Part shown: positions 53,648 to 62,563 of the stretch, in pieces
How the letters are laid out: every line of letters starts with the position of its first letter
Numbering within the stretch: position 1 is the stretch's first letter
Source: Pseudomonas sp. PDM04
GTDB lineage: Bacteria; Pseudomonadota; Gammaproteobacteria; Pseudomonadales; Pseudomonadaceae
Direction: 5' to 3'
Assembly: GCF_014851765.1 (NCBI RefSeq)
Contig: NZ_JACVAI010000002.1
Span: forward strand, 620,001 to 684,000
Length of the DNA: 64,000 nucleotides
Translations under genes and position numbers: made by a program
The notes under the pieces: generated by a model
The model's input: the letters and a program-made list of their open reading frames with translations, nothing else
Told to the model about the DNA's origin: nothing
The model's database searches: none

Positions 53648-54886
53648 TCATTCGGCCGTCGCCTTGGCCAGGATCGCCTGCAGCAGCACGTCCGCCCCGG
53701 CCGTCGACCAATGCGGGTGAATGTGCTCGGCTTCGTTATGGCTCAGACCGTCGACGCAGGGCACGAAGATCATCGCCGTCGGGGCCACGCGGTTGAGGTA
53801 ACAGGCATCATGCCCGGCCCCGGAAATCATCGGTCGATGGCTATAGCCCAAGGCGGCGCTGGCCACCCGCACCGCTTCGACGCAATCCGCATCGAAGGCA
53901 ATCGGGGCGTACTGGAAAATCTGTTTGACGCTGTGTTGCAAACCGATGTGCCCGGCGATGCGCTGCACCGCCTCGCGCAGTTGTTCATCCTGGCGGGCCA
54001 GTACGGCTTCATCGGGGTGACGGAATTCGACACTGAAGAACACCCGGCCCGGCACGACGTTGCGCGAGTTCGGGAAGATGTTGGCCATGCCGACCGTGGC
54101 CCGGCCTTCCGCGCCCTGCTCAAGTCCCAACTGATTGACCGCTTCCACCACGCGGGCGAAACCGAGCAAGGCGTCGAGGCGATGGTCCATCGGCGTGGTG
54201 CCGGCGTGAGCGCTGCGACCGATCAGTTCGACCTCGTACCAGCGCTGACCCTGGGCACCGGTAACGACGCCGATGGTCAGGTCCTGAGCCTCCAGAATCG
54301 GCCCCTGCTCGATGTGCAGTTCAAACGCGGCGTGGATCGCCTGGCCACCCACCGGGTGCGCACCGGCATAACCGATCTGCTCCAGCGCCTGGCCGATGGT
54401 CACGCCCTTGGCATCAGTGCGCGAAAGGCCATATTCGAGGTCAAACACCCCGGCATACACCCCCGAAGCGATCATCGCCGGGGCAAAGCGCGAGCCTTCC
54501 TCGTTGGTCCAGTTGATCACTTCGATCGGTCGCTCGGTCTCGATCCCCAGATCGTTCAGGGTGCGCAGCACTTCCAGCCCGGCCAGTACGCCATAGATAC
54601 CGTCGAACTTGCCGCCCGACGGCTGGGAATCGCCGTGGGACCCGGTCACCACCGGCGCCAACGCGTTGTTGCGCCCGGCCCTGCGGGCGAAAATATTGCC
54701 CATGGCATCGACCCGAATCGTGCAGCCGGCCGCTTCGGCCCAGGCCACGAACAGGTCGCGTCCGCGCCGGTCCTCGTCGCTCAATGCCAGTCGCGACACA
54801 CCACCGTTGGCGGTGGCGCCGATCTGCGCCATGTCCATCAGCGAATCCCACAGGCGTTCGCCATTGACCCTCGCCAGCGTACTCAT
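53648..54886 (-). CDS. Zn-dependent N-carbamoyl-L-amino-acid hydrolase (L-NCC amidohydrolase-like)
   Basis: A 412-aa M20/ArgE-type hydrolase (AtcC/HyuC/AllC group). Metal site: His84 and Asp95 (VVTGSHGDSQPSGGKFDGIY), Glu129/Glu130 (INWTNEEGSRFAPAM), and a late His (GLSHNEAEHIHP). It removes the carbamoyl group of an N-carbamoyl-L-amino acid. Its start overlaps the ATC-hydrolase-like gene (ATGA), which points to N-carbamoyl-L-cysteine as substrate. ATG at 54886. Confidence 0.85.
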   Translation of the reverse strand: MSTLARVNGERLWDSLMDMAQIGATANGGVSRLALSDEDRRGRDLFVAWAEAAGCTIRVDAMGNIFARRAGRNNALAPVVTGSHGDSQPSGGKFDGIYGVLAGLEVLRTLNDLGIETERPIEVINWTNEEGSRFAPAMIASGVYAGVFDLEYGLSRTDAKGVTIGQALEQIGYAGAHPVGGQAIHAAFELHIEQGPILEAQDLTIGVVTGAQGQRWYEVELIGRSAHAGTTPMDHRLDALLGFARVVEAVNQLGLEQGAEGRATVGMANIFPNSRNVVPGRVFFSVEFRHPDEAVLARQDEQLREAVQRIAGHIGLQHSVKQIFQYAPIAFDADCVEAVRVASAALGYSHRPMISGAGHDACYLNRVAPTAMIFVPCVDGLSHNEAEHIHPHWSTAGADVLLQAILAKATAE

Positions 54887-55386
54887 GAGCGTGGCTCCCC
54901 GTTCTTGGCCGCTGACTTGGCGCGGTAGCGGAAATCGCAACGCGGGGCGCCGCCCATGATGGTTTGAGTGCGGGTCAATTCAATGTCCGGGTTGTAGCCG
55001 ACGATGAACAACTCGTCGCGGTTGCACGAGAGCAAATGGCCGATTTCGCCCAGGCCCATCTCGTGGTACATCTCGGCGTAGCGGCAGCGCTTGACGTCAT
55101 AGTCATAGCGCTCGGCATCGCTGGCGATGATCTCGACCTTCAGCGCGTCGTCCTGCTCCCACAGCACTTGCAGTTCGACGAAGCTTTTCAGGTCGGCGCC
55201 CTGTTCCTCCAGCGCGGCAAAGTGCTTGCCGGCCTTGATCGCCGCATTGCCGACCGCTTCGCCGATCACTGCCGCCGCATGTTGCTGGCCGTGCTCGCGC
55301 ACCAGGATGTCGTAGATCGGCTTGATGATTTCCGCTTCGATCCGCCGACGGGCGAGGATGCCCAGTTCACCTTCGAGTTTGCTCAT
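54883..55386 (-). CDS. L-2-amino-thiazoline-4-carboxylate hydrolase family protein
   Basis: A 167-aa protein of the ATC_hydrolase family: KRCRYAEMYHEMGLGEIGHL, LSCNRDELFIVGYNPDIELT, RTQTIMGGAPRCDFRYR; the CDFRYR ending is a family hallmark. In Pseudomonas the enzyme opens 2-amino-thiazoline-4-carboxylate to N-carbamoyl-L-cysteine. The next gene codes for the amidohydrolase that would finish the route to cysteine. GGAGG precedes the ATG. Actual substrate should be tested; the family also has other members. Confidence 0.8.
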   Translation of the reverse strand: MSKLEGELGILARRRIEAEIIKPIYDILVREHGQQHAAAVIGEAVGNAAIKAGKHFAALEEQGADLKSFVELQVLWEQDDALKVEIIASDAERYDYDVKRCRYAEMYHEMGLGEIGHLLSCNRDELFIVGYNPDIELTRTQTIMGGAPRCDFRYRAKSAAKNGEPRS

Positions 55387-55449
55387 TGTGTGCCTCCATC
55401 AGCTCCACGGGGGCGGGCGAACCGAAGTCCGCCCGCCGATTGACTCTTG

Positions 55450-56601
55450 TTATTTCGCGCCACCGGCGACGCTCACCGGCACCCATTGATTGGCCTTGAC
55501 CTGATACACGGTGAAGGTCGGATTGCGCAGGTTGCCCTGGGCATCGAAGGCGATGGTCCCGGTCACGCCCGGATAGCTGATCGCGCGCAGCACCGGCAGG
55601 TATTTCTGCGGGTCGGTCGAATCGGCTTTTTCGAGGGCCGCGACCAGCACGCCGACGCCGTCGTAGGCGAACGGTGCATGCAGTTCGATCGGTGCTTTGA
55701 AGCGTTGCTGGTAGGCCTGGTCGAACGCCTGGCCGCCGGGCATTTGCGCGACGGCGAGCCCCGGTTCCAGAGCGATCACGCCCTCGCCTTCGTTTTGCGC
55801 CAGTTGCAGGAACGTCTGGCTGACAAAGCCGCCCGCGCCCATCAACGGCGCCTTGATCCCCAACTGCTTGATGCGACGGGCCAGCGGCGCGGCCTGGGCG
55901 TCAACGCCACCGAAGAAAATCAGGTCCGGATTCTGGCTGCGGATGTTGGTCAGCACCGCGCTGAAATCGATGGTCTTGTCGTCGACGTATTCCCGGGACA
56001 CCACCTTGGCTCCGCCCGCCTCGATCGACTTGACGAACTGGTCGGCCAGCCCCTGACCGAACGCGGTACGGTCATCGATCACCGCGATGCGTTTGGCCTT
56101 GAGGGTGTTCAGGGCGTAGTCGCCGGCCACTTGGCCGCCGTCATCGTCGTGGCCCATGATCCGGAAACTGGTATCGAAACCCTGCAGCGTGTAGGCATGG
56201 CCCGTAGCGACCGGCGCCACCTGGGCGATGCCGGCGTCGTGGTAAACCCGCGCCGCCGGAATGCTGGTGCCGGTGTTCCAGTGACCGACCACGCCGACCA
56301 CACCGGCGTCCACCAGACGCTGGGCCACCGATACGGCGGTGCGCGGATCGGACTGGTCATCCTCGGAAACGAGCTTGAACGTCACCGCTTCACCGTTGAT
56401 TTTCGGGTGCTGGGCGTTGGCCCGGTCGATGGCCAGTTGCGCGCCGTTTTCCAGGTCCTTGCCGATTCGCGCCGAGGGTCCGGTCAGCGGTCCGGCCAGG
56501 CCGATCAGCACTTGCTGGTCGGCCTGGGCCACGGCACTGGCGAGGCTGCCAAGTGCCAGGCCGAGCAGTGCAACGCGTTTGAAGGGGGCAGAAGTTTTCA
56601 T
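55450..56601 (-). CDS. Liv-type ABC transporter substrate-binding protein
   Basis: A 383-aa periplasmic binding protein with signal peptide (ALLGLALGSLASAVAQA-DQQ) and the Peripla_BP_6 fold (VLIGLAGPLTGPSARIGKDL, ENGAQLAIDRANAQHPKING). Gene order with livF, livG, livM, livH is that of branched-chain amino-acid-type importers; here the ligand is probably an amino-thiazoline or N-carbamoyl amino acid, given the adjacent hydrolases. Confidence 0.88.
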   Translation of the reverse strand: MKTSAPFKRVALLGLALGSLASAVAQADQQVLIGLAGPLTGPSARIGKDLENGAQLAIDRANAQHPKINGEAVTFKLVSEDDQSDPRTAVSVAQRLVDAGVVGVVGHWNTGTSIPAARVYHDAGIAQVAPVATGHAYTLQGFDTSFRIMGHDDDGGQVAGDYALNTLKAKRIAVIDDRTAFGQGLADQFVKSIEAGGAKVVSREYVDDKTIDFSAVLTNIRSQNPDLIFFGGVDAQAAPLARRIKQLGIKAPLMGAGGFVSQTFLQLAQNEGEGVIALEPGLAVAQMPGGQAFDQAYQQRFKAPIELHAPFAYDGVGVLVAALEKADSTDPQKYLPVLRAISYPGVTGTIAFDAQGNLRNPTFTVYQVKANQWVPVSVAGGAK

Positions 56602-56684
56602 CGGTATTTCCTGTTTCTCTCAGGCTTCGTGGCCTGTAGGGCTGGTCGAAACACGCCGGACGTCCGGTGGCGTCAGTGGTTGAA

Positions 56685-57401
56685 TCATTCGCCCAGGTAG
56701 GCTTCGCGTACCTTGGGGTCGTCGAGCAGGACCGGCGAGTCACCGCTGAGGCTGATGCGTCCGGTGTCCATCACGTAGCCGCGGTCCGTCACTTGCAGCG
56801 CCAGGCGAGCGTTCTGCTCCACCAGCAACAGCGTCATGCCCTGGCGGCAGACGTCATCGATCACCTGGAACAGCTTCTCGACCATGATCGGCGCCAGGCC
56901 CATCGACGGTTCGTCGAGCACCAGCAGGCGTGGGCGGGACAACAGGGCCCGGGCCAGGGCGAGCATTTGTTGCTCGCCACCGGAGAGCAGCCCGGCGGAT
57001 TGCTGCAAGCGTTCCTCCAGGCGTGGAAAGTGCTCGAACAGCTGGCGGATTTCGAGGTTGACCTGTTGCCGGTCGCGGCGCAGAAACGCCCCGGCGTGAA
57101 GATTTTCCAGCACGCTCATGCGGGCAAAGATGCCGCGCCCTTCCGGGACCAGGGCGATGCCCGCACGCAACCGTTCGTGAGCCGGCAACCCGAGCATCGA
57201 GCGGCCGTCGAAACGGATCTGCCCCGCCGCCACCGGCAACAATCCCGTCAGCGCCTTGAGGCTGGAGCTCTTGCCAGCGCCATTGGCACCGATCAGCGTG
57301 ACCCGTTCGCCTTCGGCGACGTGCAGGTCCACGGACTTGACCGCCTCGATGGCGCCGTAGCGCACCTTGAGGCCTTCGATACGCAACAGGGGTTCAGACA
57401 T
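56685..57401 (-). CDS. livF: ABC transporter ATPase LivF-like
   Basis: A 238-aa ATPase: Walker A LIGANGAGKSSSLKALTGL, signature LLSGGEQQMLALARALLSRP, Walker B LLVLDEPSMGLAP. Pairs with LivG as the transporter motor. Its start overlaps the livG stop by eight nt. Confidence 0.9.
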   Translation of the reverse strand: MSEPLLRIEGLKVRYGAIEAVKSVDLHVAEGERVTLIGANGAGKSSSLKALTGLLPVAAGQIRFDGRSMLGLPAHERLRAGIALVPEGRGIFARMSVLENLHAGAFLRRDRQQVNLEIRQLFEHFPRLEERLQQSAGLLSGGEQQMLALARALLSRPRLLVLDEPSMGLAPIMVEKLFQVIDDVCRQGMTLLLVEQNARLALQVTDRGYVMDTGRISLSGDSPVLLDDPKVREAYLGE

Positions 57402-58167
57402 TGGCGCTGGCTCCCAGGTAGGCTTGAATGACCGCCGGGTGCCGGCGCATGTCGGCGGGCGCGCCCTGGGCGATCACCTGGCCGTAATCCAGCACGCTGA
57501 TGCGGTCGCACACCCCCATCACCAGTTTCACGTCGTGCTCGATCAGCAACAGGCTGTGGCCATCGGCGCGGATCTTTTCCAGCAACCCGCGCAATTGCAC
57601 TTTCTCGCTGGCGTTCATGCCGGCTGCGGGTTCGTCGAGGGCCAGCAGCAAGGGTTCGGTGGCCAGGGCGCGGGCGATTTCCAGGCGGCGCTGATGGCCG
57701 TAGGACAAGCTGTCGGCGCGGTAGTCGGCGACGCCGTCGAGGCCCACGTAACGCAACCACCGATGGGCCTGCTCGCGGGTCTGCGCTTCTTCTTCGCGGG
57801 CCCGGCGATGGCGGCTCAGTGCGGCCCACAAACCGTTGCGGGTGCGCACGTGGCGGCCGACCATGACGTTCTCCAGCACGCTCATGCCATTGAACAGGCG
57901 GATGTTCTGGAAAGTCCGGGCGATGCCGGCCTGGGCCACTTCGTGGACCGAGGTCGGCCGGTAGGCCTGGCCATTGAGGTGAAAGCGCCCGGCGTCAGCG
58001 CTGTAGAGCCCGGTCATCACGTTGAAGAAGGTGGTCTTGCCGGCGCCATTCGGGCCGATCAAGCCGTAGATTTCCCCAGGCTGGATGCTCAGGCTTACGT
58101 CGTTCAGCGCAGCGACCCCGCCAAAACGCTTGCTGACCTGCTCGATCTGCAACAGCGGCGTGCTCAT
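57394..58167 (-). CDS. livG: ABC transporter ATPase LivG-like
   Basis: A 257-aa ATPase: Walker A GLIGPNGAGKTTFFNVMTGL, signature LSYGHQRRLEIARALAT, Walker B LLALDEPAAGMN. The NIRLFNGMSVLENVMVG stretch is typical of LivG. The start at 58167 overlaps the livM stop (ATGA). Longer frame not needed. Confidence 0.9.
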   Translation of the reverse strand: MSTPLLQIEQVSKRFGGVAALNDVSLSIQPGEIYGLIGPNGAGKTTFFNVMTGLYSADAGRFHLNGQAYRPTSVHEVAQAGIARTFQNIRLFNGMSVLENVMVGRHVRTRNGLWAALSRHRRAREEEAQTREQAHRWLRYVGLDGVADYRADSLSYGHQRRLEIARALATEPLLLALDEPAAGMNASEKVQLRGLLEKIRADGHSLLLIEHDVKLVMGVCDRISVLDYGQVIAQGAPADMRRHPAVIQAYLGASANV

Positions 58168-59267
58168 CGGGCACCTCCATGGCGCGCCGGCCACAACCCG
58201 GCGGGTCGGTAGAGCATCACCAGAATCAGGGCCAGGCCATAAAACAACTGGCGGATGATTTCCGGGTCCAGCAGCACCTGGCCGAACAGCGCTTGTTGCA
58301 AAGGGCCCATGGTCGCCCGCAGGGCTTCGGGCAGTGCCGCCAGCAACACACAACCGAGGATCACCCCGGGCACGTGGCCCATGCCGCCCAGCACCACCAT
58401 GGCCAGCACCGCGATGGATTCATTGAGGGTGAAGGACTCCGGCGAGACAAAGCCCTGGAACGAGGCGAACAACGCGCCACTGAGGCCGCCGAACGCCGCG
58501 CCGATGGCAAAGGCCAGCAGCTTCAGGCGCCGGGTGTTGACGCCCATGGCCTGCGCCGCATCCTCGTCTTCGCGAATCGCCATCCAGGCCCGGCCGATGC
58601 GCGAATCCTGCAGACGCAGGCAGGCGAACAGGATCAACAGCACCAGCGCGGCGAACAGGTAGTAATACAGGTACACCGACGGCAGGCGCAGGCCGAAAAT
58701 CTCCTGGGTGCGCGCCAGGTTCAGCCCCAAGAGGTTGACCGGGTCCACCGAGGAAATGCCCTTGGGGCCATTGGTGAGGTTCACCGGGCGGTCGAGGTTG
58801 CGCAGCAGGATGCGGATGATTTCACCGAAGCCGAGGGTGACGATGGCCAGGTAATCGCCGCGCAAGCGCAGGGTCGGGGCTCCCAACACCACGCCGCAGC
58901 CGGCTGCCAGCAAGGCCGCCAACGGCAGGATCAACCAGATCGAGGTGTGCAGGCCCTCGGGTAACAGCGCCGCCAGGGCTGGGAACTGCAATAACAGATG
59001 CGGCGAGGACAGCAGCGCCGCCAGGTAGGCGCCGACCGCGTAAAAGGCGATGAACCCCATGTCCAGCAGACCGGCATAACCGACCACGATGTTCAGGCCC
59101 AGGGCGAGCATGATGTACAGCAGGGCGAAATCCAGGGTGCGCACCCACGTGTTGCCACCAGCGTGGCCAACCACCCAGGGCGCCAGCAGCAACGCCAGGG
59201 TGAACAGCAGCAGGCCGAGATGGGCACGTTTACTGGAAGGGGTCGAGACTGCAATGGAATGAGTCAT
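58164..59267 (-). CDS. livM: ABC transporter permease LivM-like
   Basis: A 367-aa permease with about nine membrane helices (LYIMLALGLNIVVGYAGLLD, GDYLAIVTLGFGEIIRILLR and the EAA-like RIGRAWMAIREDEDAAQAMG loop). Overlaps livH and livG by ATGA junctions: one translationally coupled operon. Confidence 0.9.
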   Translation of the reverse strand: MTHSIAVSTPSSKRAHLGLLLFTLALLLAPWVVGHAGGNTWVRTLDFALLYIMLALGLNIVVGYAGLLDMGFIAFYAVGAYLAALLSSPHLLLQFPALAALLPEGLHTSIWLILPLAALLAAGCGVVLGAPTLRLRGDYLAIVTLGFGEIIRILLRNLDRPVNLTNGPKGISSVDPVNLLGLNLARTQEIFGLRLPSVYLYYYLFAALVLLILFACLRLQDSRIGRAWMAIREDEDAAQAMGVNTRRLKLLAFAIGAAFGGLSGALFASFQGFVSPESFTLNESIAVLAMVVLGGMGHVPGVILGCVLLAALPEALRATMGPLQQALFGQVLLDPEIIRQLFYGLALILVMLYRPAGLWPARHGGAR

Positions 59268-60211
59268 GCGCGAGTCGCCAGTCGTTCGCCAAGGATCCCC
59301 GAAGGCCGGAACACCAGCACCGCGATCAACACGATGAAGGCGAACACGTCCTGGTAGTTGCTGCCGAACACGCCACCGGTGGCCGCCCCCAGATAGCCGG
59401 TGCCCAGGGCCTCGATCAGCCCCAGCAACAGGCCCCCGAGCATCGCGCCCTTGAGGTTGCCAATGCCCCCCAGCACCGCAGCGGTGAACGCCTTGATCCC
59501 CGGCAGGAAGCCCATGTAGAAATGCGCGCTGCCGTAGTTGCTGGCCATGAGGATGCCGGCGAGCGCAGCCAGGGCCCCGCCGATGGCGAAGGTCAGGACA
59601 ATGATGCGATTGGGGTTGATGCCCATCAGACTGGCGACTTGCGGGTTCTCGGCGACTGCACGCATCGCCCGGCCGAACCGCGTGCGCTCCACCAGCAGCA
59701 CCAGGCCCAGCATCACCGCCACGGCCACGGCGATGGTGGTCAGCGCGGTCAGATGGGTGATGGCGGCGTGGCCGGAATCGCTGGCGAGCAGTTCAATCGG
59801 TTCCAGCGGCAGCAGTTGCGGGAACATCTGCGGGTTGCGCGTCCACAACAGCATCGCGACGGTCTGCAACAGCAGCGAAACGCCGATGCCGCTGATCAGC
59901 GGGGCCAGGCGTGGCGCATTGCGCAAGCGGCGATAGGCCACGCGCTCGATCAGCATCGCCAACAGCGCGCAGAACGCCATGGCGACCAGCGCGGCCAGGC
60001 CCAGCACCAGCACACTTGGCAGCTGCGGCCAGATCGCCTGCACCACGCGGATCACCGACAGTCCCACCAGCGCGCCGATCATCAGCACATCACCGTGGGC
60101 GAAGTTGATGATCCGCAGAATGCCGTAGACCATGGTGTAGCCCAGCGCGACCAAGGCGTAGAGACTGCCCGACACCAAGCCGTTGAGCAGTTGCTGGATC
60201 AAGACATCCAT
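59264..60211 (-). CDS. livH: ABC transporter permease LivH-like
   Basis: A 315-aa permease with about eight membrane helices (YALVALGYTMVYGILRIINF, AHGDVLMIGALVGL; EAA-like loop GRAMRAVAENPQVASLMGIN). First gene of the operon livH-M-G-F-SBP-ATC hydrolase-amidohydrolase. The promoter region 60212-60416 is very AT-rich and shared with a divergent LysR gene. Confidence 0.9.
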   Translation of the reverse strand: MDVLIQQLLNGLVSGSLYALVALGYTMVYGILRIINFAHGDVLMIGALVGLSVIRVVQAIWPQLPSVLVLGLAALVAMAFCALLAMLIERVAYRRLRNAPRLAPLISGIGVSLLLQTVAMLLWTRNPQMFPQLLPLEPIELLASDSGHAAITHLTALTTIAVAVAVMLGLVLLVERTRFGRAMRAVAENPQVASLMGINPNRIIVLTFAIGGALAALAGILMASNYGSAHFYMGFLPGIKAFTAAVLGGIGNLKGAMLGGLLLGLIEALGTGYLGAATGGVFGSNYQDVFAFIVLIAVLVFRPSGILGERLATRA

Positions 60212-60416
60212 CGAAAAACCGTTACCCCGTACACAAGGCCGGCTGCAAAACGCACCGGCAAACCCTCAAGAACGCGGCACACTAAGTTTTTATTCTATTT
60301 TTATCAAATATCAGAAAGTCATATGGTTATTCGAATCTCACAAGGTGCCATAAGCGCCATTTATTCGGCATTTATCCCGCTTTATCTGCTTGGAAGCTTA
60401 GTATTTAATTCAATAC

Positions 60417-61316
60417 ATGAATAATTTAGAACAGTTAGCCAACGACCCTCCCCTGCGTGCCGTGCGCACCTTCGAAGCCTTCGCCCGCCATGGTGGGGTG
60501 AACGCTGCCGCGCGGGAACTGGATGTCTCGCCTTCGGCGGTCAGCCATCAACTGCATTTGCTGGAAAGCTTCCTCCAGCAACCGCTGACCTTGCGCCAGG
60601 GGCGCAACCTGATCCTCACCGATGAAGGTCGTGAGTATTACCGCGCGATCCGCTCGGCTTTTGCCGTGCTGCGCAGCGCCACCGAACACGTGCGCGAAAA
60701 AAGCGCCACGCGCCAGGTCACCATCAGCCTGATCCCGCTGTTCGGCATCAATCTGTTCATTCCACACCTGGCCGAATTTCTCGGCGCCAATCCGGAGCTG
60801 GACATCAACATCACCTACGCCAACCACCGCAGCTACCCCAGCGACGCCGCCGACCTGTCGATCCGCTTCGGCACCGGGCACTGGCCGGGCTATCACAGCG
60901 AGCCGCTGATTTCCGGCGCGGTCAGCGCGTATTGCAGCCGAGGTTTTCTGCAGCAGCACGGGCCCATCGAATCGCCCGAGGCCTTGAGCCGATTGCCCCT
61001 GGTGCACGATGAAGAACGTGGCACCTGGAGCCAGTGGTTCCAGGCCGCCGGGGTGCAGCACGCCAACGCCTTGAACGGCCTGCTGCTGGAGGATGGCCAA
61101 CTGGCGTTGACCGCCACGCTCACGGGCCTGGGTTGCGCCTTGTTGCGCGAGCCTCTGGTGGCGCCGCACGTGGCCAGTGGCGAACTGGTGAAGTTGTTCG
61201 AACTGGGGGTGGACGATGGCCGTCAGTACTACCTGTGCCGACGCTCCGGCAGCGAACTGTCCAGCGACGGTGCACGGCTCCACGAGTGGATTCGCCAGCG
61301 ACTGATAAGCCAATGA
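60417..61316 (+). CDS. LysR-type transcriptional regulator (GcvA type)
   Basis: A 299-aa LTTR: RHGGVNAAARELDVSPSAVS then HQLHLLESFLQQPLTLRQGR, TDEGREYYRAIRSAF. Effector domain with SDAADLSIRFGTGHWPGYHS. Divergent from the Liv/ATC operon, the probable target, with 205 nt of AT-rich sequence between (including TTTTATTCTATTTTTATC). Confidence 0.88.
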   Translation: MNNLEQLANDPPLRAVRTFEAFARHGGVNAAARELDVSPSAVSHQLHLLESFLQQPLTLRQGRNLILTDEGREYYRAIRSAFAVLRSATEHVREKSATRQVTISLIPLFGINLFIPHLAEFLGANPELDINITYANHRSYPSDAADLSIRFGTGHWPGYHSEPLISGAVSAYCSRGFLQQHGPIESPEALSRLPLVHDEERGTWSQWFQAAGVQHANALNGLLLEDGQLALTATLTGLGCALLREPLVAPHVASGELVKLFELGVDDGRQYYLCRRSGSELSSDGARLHEWIRQRLISQ

Positions 61317-61401
61317 TCGGCGACCGGGCGCCCTGAACAGCGATCATGCTCAATTAATGAACAATACGTGACAGCCCACGCGCGCTCTGCTTCTCAGGAT
61401 A

Positions 61402-61436
61402 TTATCCACAGGAATACCCACTCAATCTGTGGATAG
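61402..61436. promoter_or_regulatory. Two facing DnaA-box-like sites
   Basis: TTATCCACA (61402-61410) is a perfect consensus DnaA box, and TGTGGATAG (61428-61436) is a near-consensus box on the other strand, 17 nt apart. They lie in a 241-nt gene-free region (61317-61557) upstream of an unknown gene. No AT-rich unwinding repeats or other origin genes are seen. Confidence 0.5.
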
Positions 61437-61557
61437 TTCCTGTTCATCGCCGGGTAAACCTATGGATGATGGCAATGCCTTCCAAAGGATGATCTAGTAA
61501 CGGACTGTGTACATTTCCCTGTGTTTTACGCTGCGAGCCTCTCGCCAAGGATGAACA

Positions 61558-62412
61558 ATGATCACCGGTTCAACGTCATCGTATGCGATGTCCACCTACT
61601 CCTCTTCCGCTGGCGTCGCGTCCGCCACTGAATCTCAGGGGCGCGTCACCCAAGGCAGGTCGCAGCCGGCCAAAACGCAAAACACCGATTCGGTCTCGCT
61701 CTCCGACACCTCGACCGACTACAGCAAATCGATCAAGGACAACGCGCCGTACTTCCCTGTCCGGCCCGGCATGAACGCCGATGCGCTGGTGCTGGGCGTC
61801 GCCAATCCCGGCGCGGTCTCCAGCTCCAAGGACAAGACGTTTTCCGAAGTGGCTGCCGATGCCCGCAAGCGCATGGACGAAAAGTATGCGCTGATGAAAG
61901 ACAGCGGCACCCCCTATGCCGGCAGCGATGCAGACCGTAACGGGCTGATGGGCGACCTGGACCGGCGTTCGCTGAACGCAGTGGCCACCAACGAAGGCGG
62001 ACTGTTCAGCGCCGAGGAACAGGCCTCGGCACAGGCCTTGATGCGGCAACAGGGGCGCCTTGCCACCGGCTACTACAGCGGCCCGGCGGACCAGCAGAAG
62101 AACTGGAAAGACCCGTATGCCAACGACCCTTACGGCCGGGCCAAGGCGGCGCTGGATTTCATGAACAACATGAGCCCTGAAGAAAAGGCCAAGCCCGAGT
62201 GGCTGGCGCAGCGCCTGTCGCTGGAAGCCGCGCTGAACCAGAGCCAGGGCTCGGAACTGGACCCGGACAAGAAAAAGACCGGGCATTTCCCCAACCTGGC
62301 GGAAATCCTTTCGGGCGCGGTGACGCAATCTGAAGAAGAGCAATCCAGCCAGTCACGCTTTGGCGACCCGTCCGCACAAATCCTGAAGAAGCTTGAATCG
62401 CAGGCGTCCTGA
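61558..62412 (+). CDS. Conserved hypothetical protein, 284 aa
   Basis: A polar protein of 284 aa with a Ser/Thr-rich first 60 residues (TYSSSAGVASATESQGRVTQ), then a helical part (FSEVAADARKRMDEKYALMK, FSAEEQASAQALMRQQGRLA) and an acidic, Gln/Ser-rich tail. No signal peptide or membrane helix. A low-complexity N-terminus before a folded part is common in secreted or surface-associated proteins, but no export signal is evident. Family not recognised. ATG with AAGGATGAACA upstream. Confidence 0.75.
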   Translation: MITGSTSSYAMSTYSSSAGVASATESQGRVTQGRSQPAKTQNTDSVSLSDTSTDYSKSIKDNAPYFPVRPGMNADALVLGVANPGAVSSSKDKTFSEVAADARKRMDEKYALMKDSGTPYAGSDADRNGLMGDLDRRSLNAVATNEGGLFSAEEQASAQALMRQQGRLATGYYSGPADQQKNWKDPYANDPYGRAKAALDFMNNMSPEEKAKPEWLAQRLSLEAALNQSQGSELDPDKKKTGHFPNLAEILSGAVTQSEEEQSSQSRFGDPSAQILKKLESQAS

Positions 62413-62563
62413 TTCACCGGCCATGCAACGCGGGACGCAGGCCGGGTGACGGGGCTGCGTTCTGCGCACGCCCCCTCCCCCCAATGCTCTGTGGCATGAT
62501 GCCCCTCAACGTTGTCCATTGCGGTCCAACCGATTGCAACCCGCTAACGATGAGGTCTGTTTC

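Noticed and set aside
53711..54928. 405-codon frame antisense to the amidohydrolase
   Set aside because: Mirror of a well-supported M20-type gene; composition is not protein-like.
55447..56700. 417-codon frame antisense to the ABC binding protein
   Set aside because: Mirror frame; the binding protein has signal peptide and family motifs.
61317..61557. Chromosomal origin of replication
   Set aside because: Two DnaA-box-like sites only; no AT-rich repeats, dnaA, dnaN, gyrB, rpmH or parAB genes nearby.
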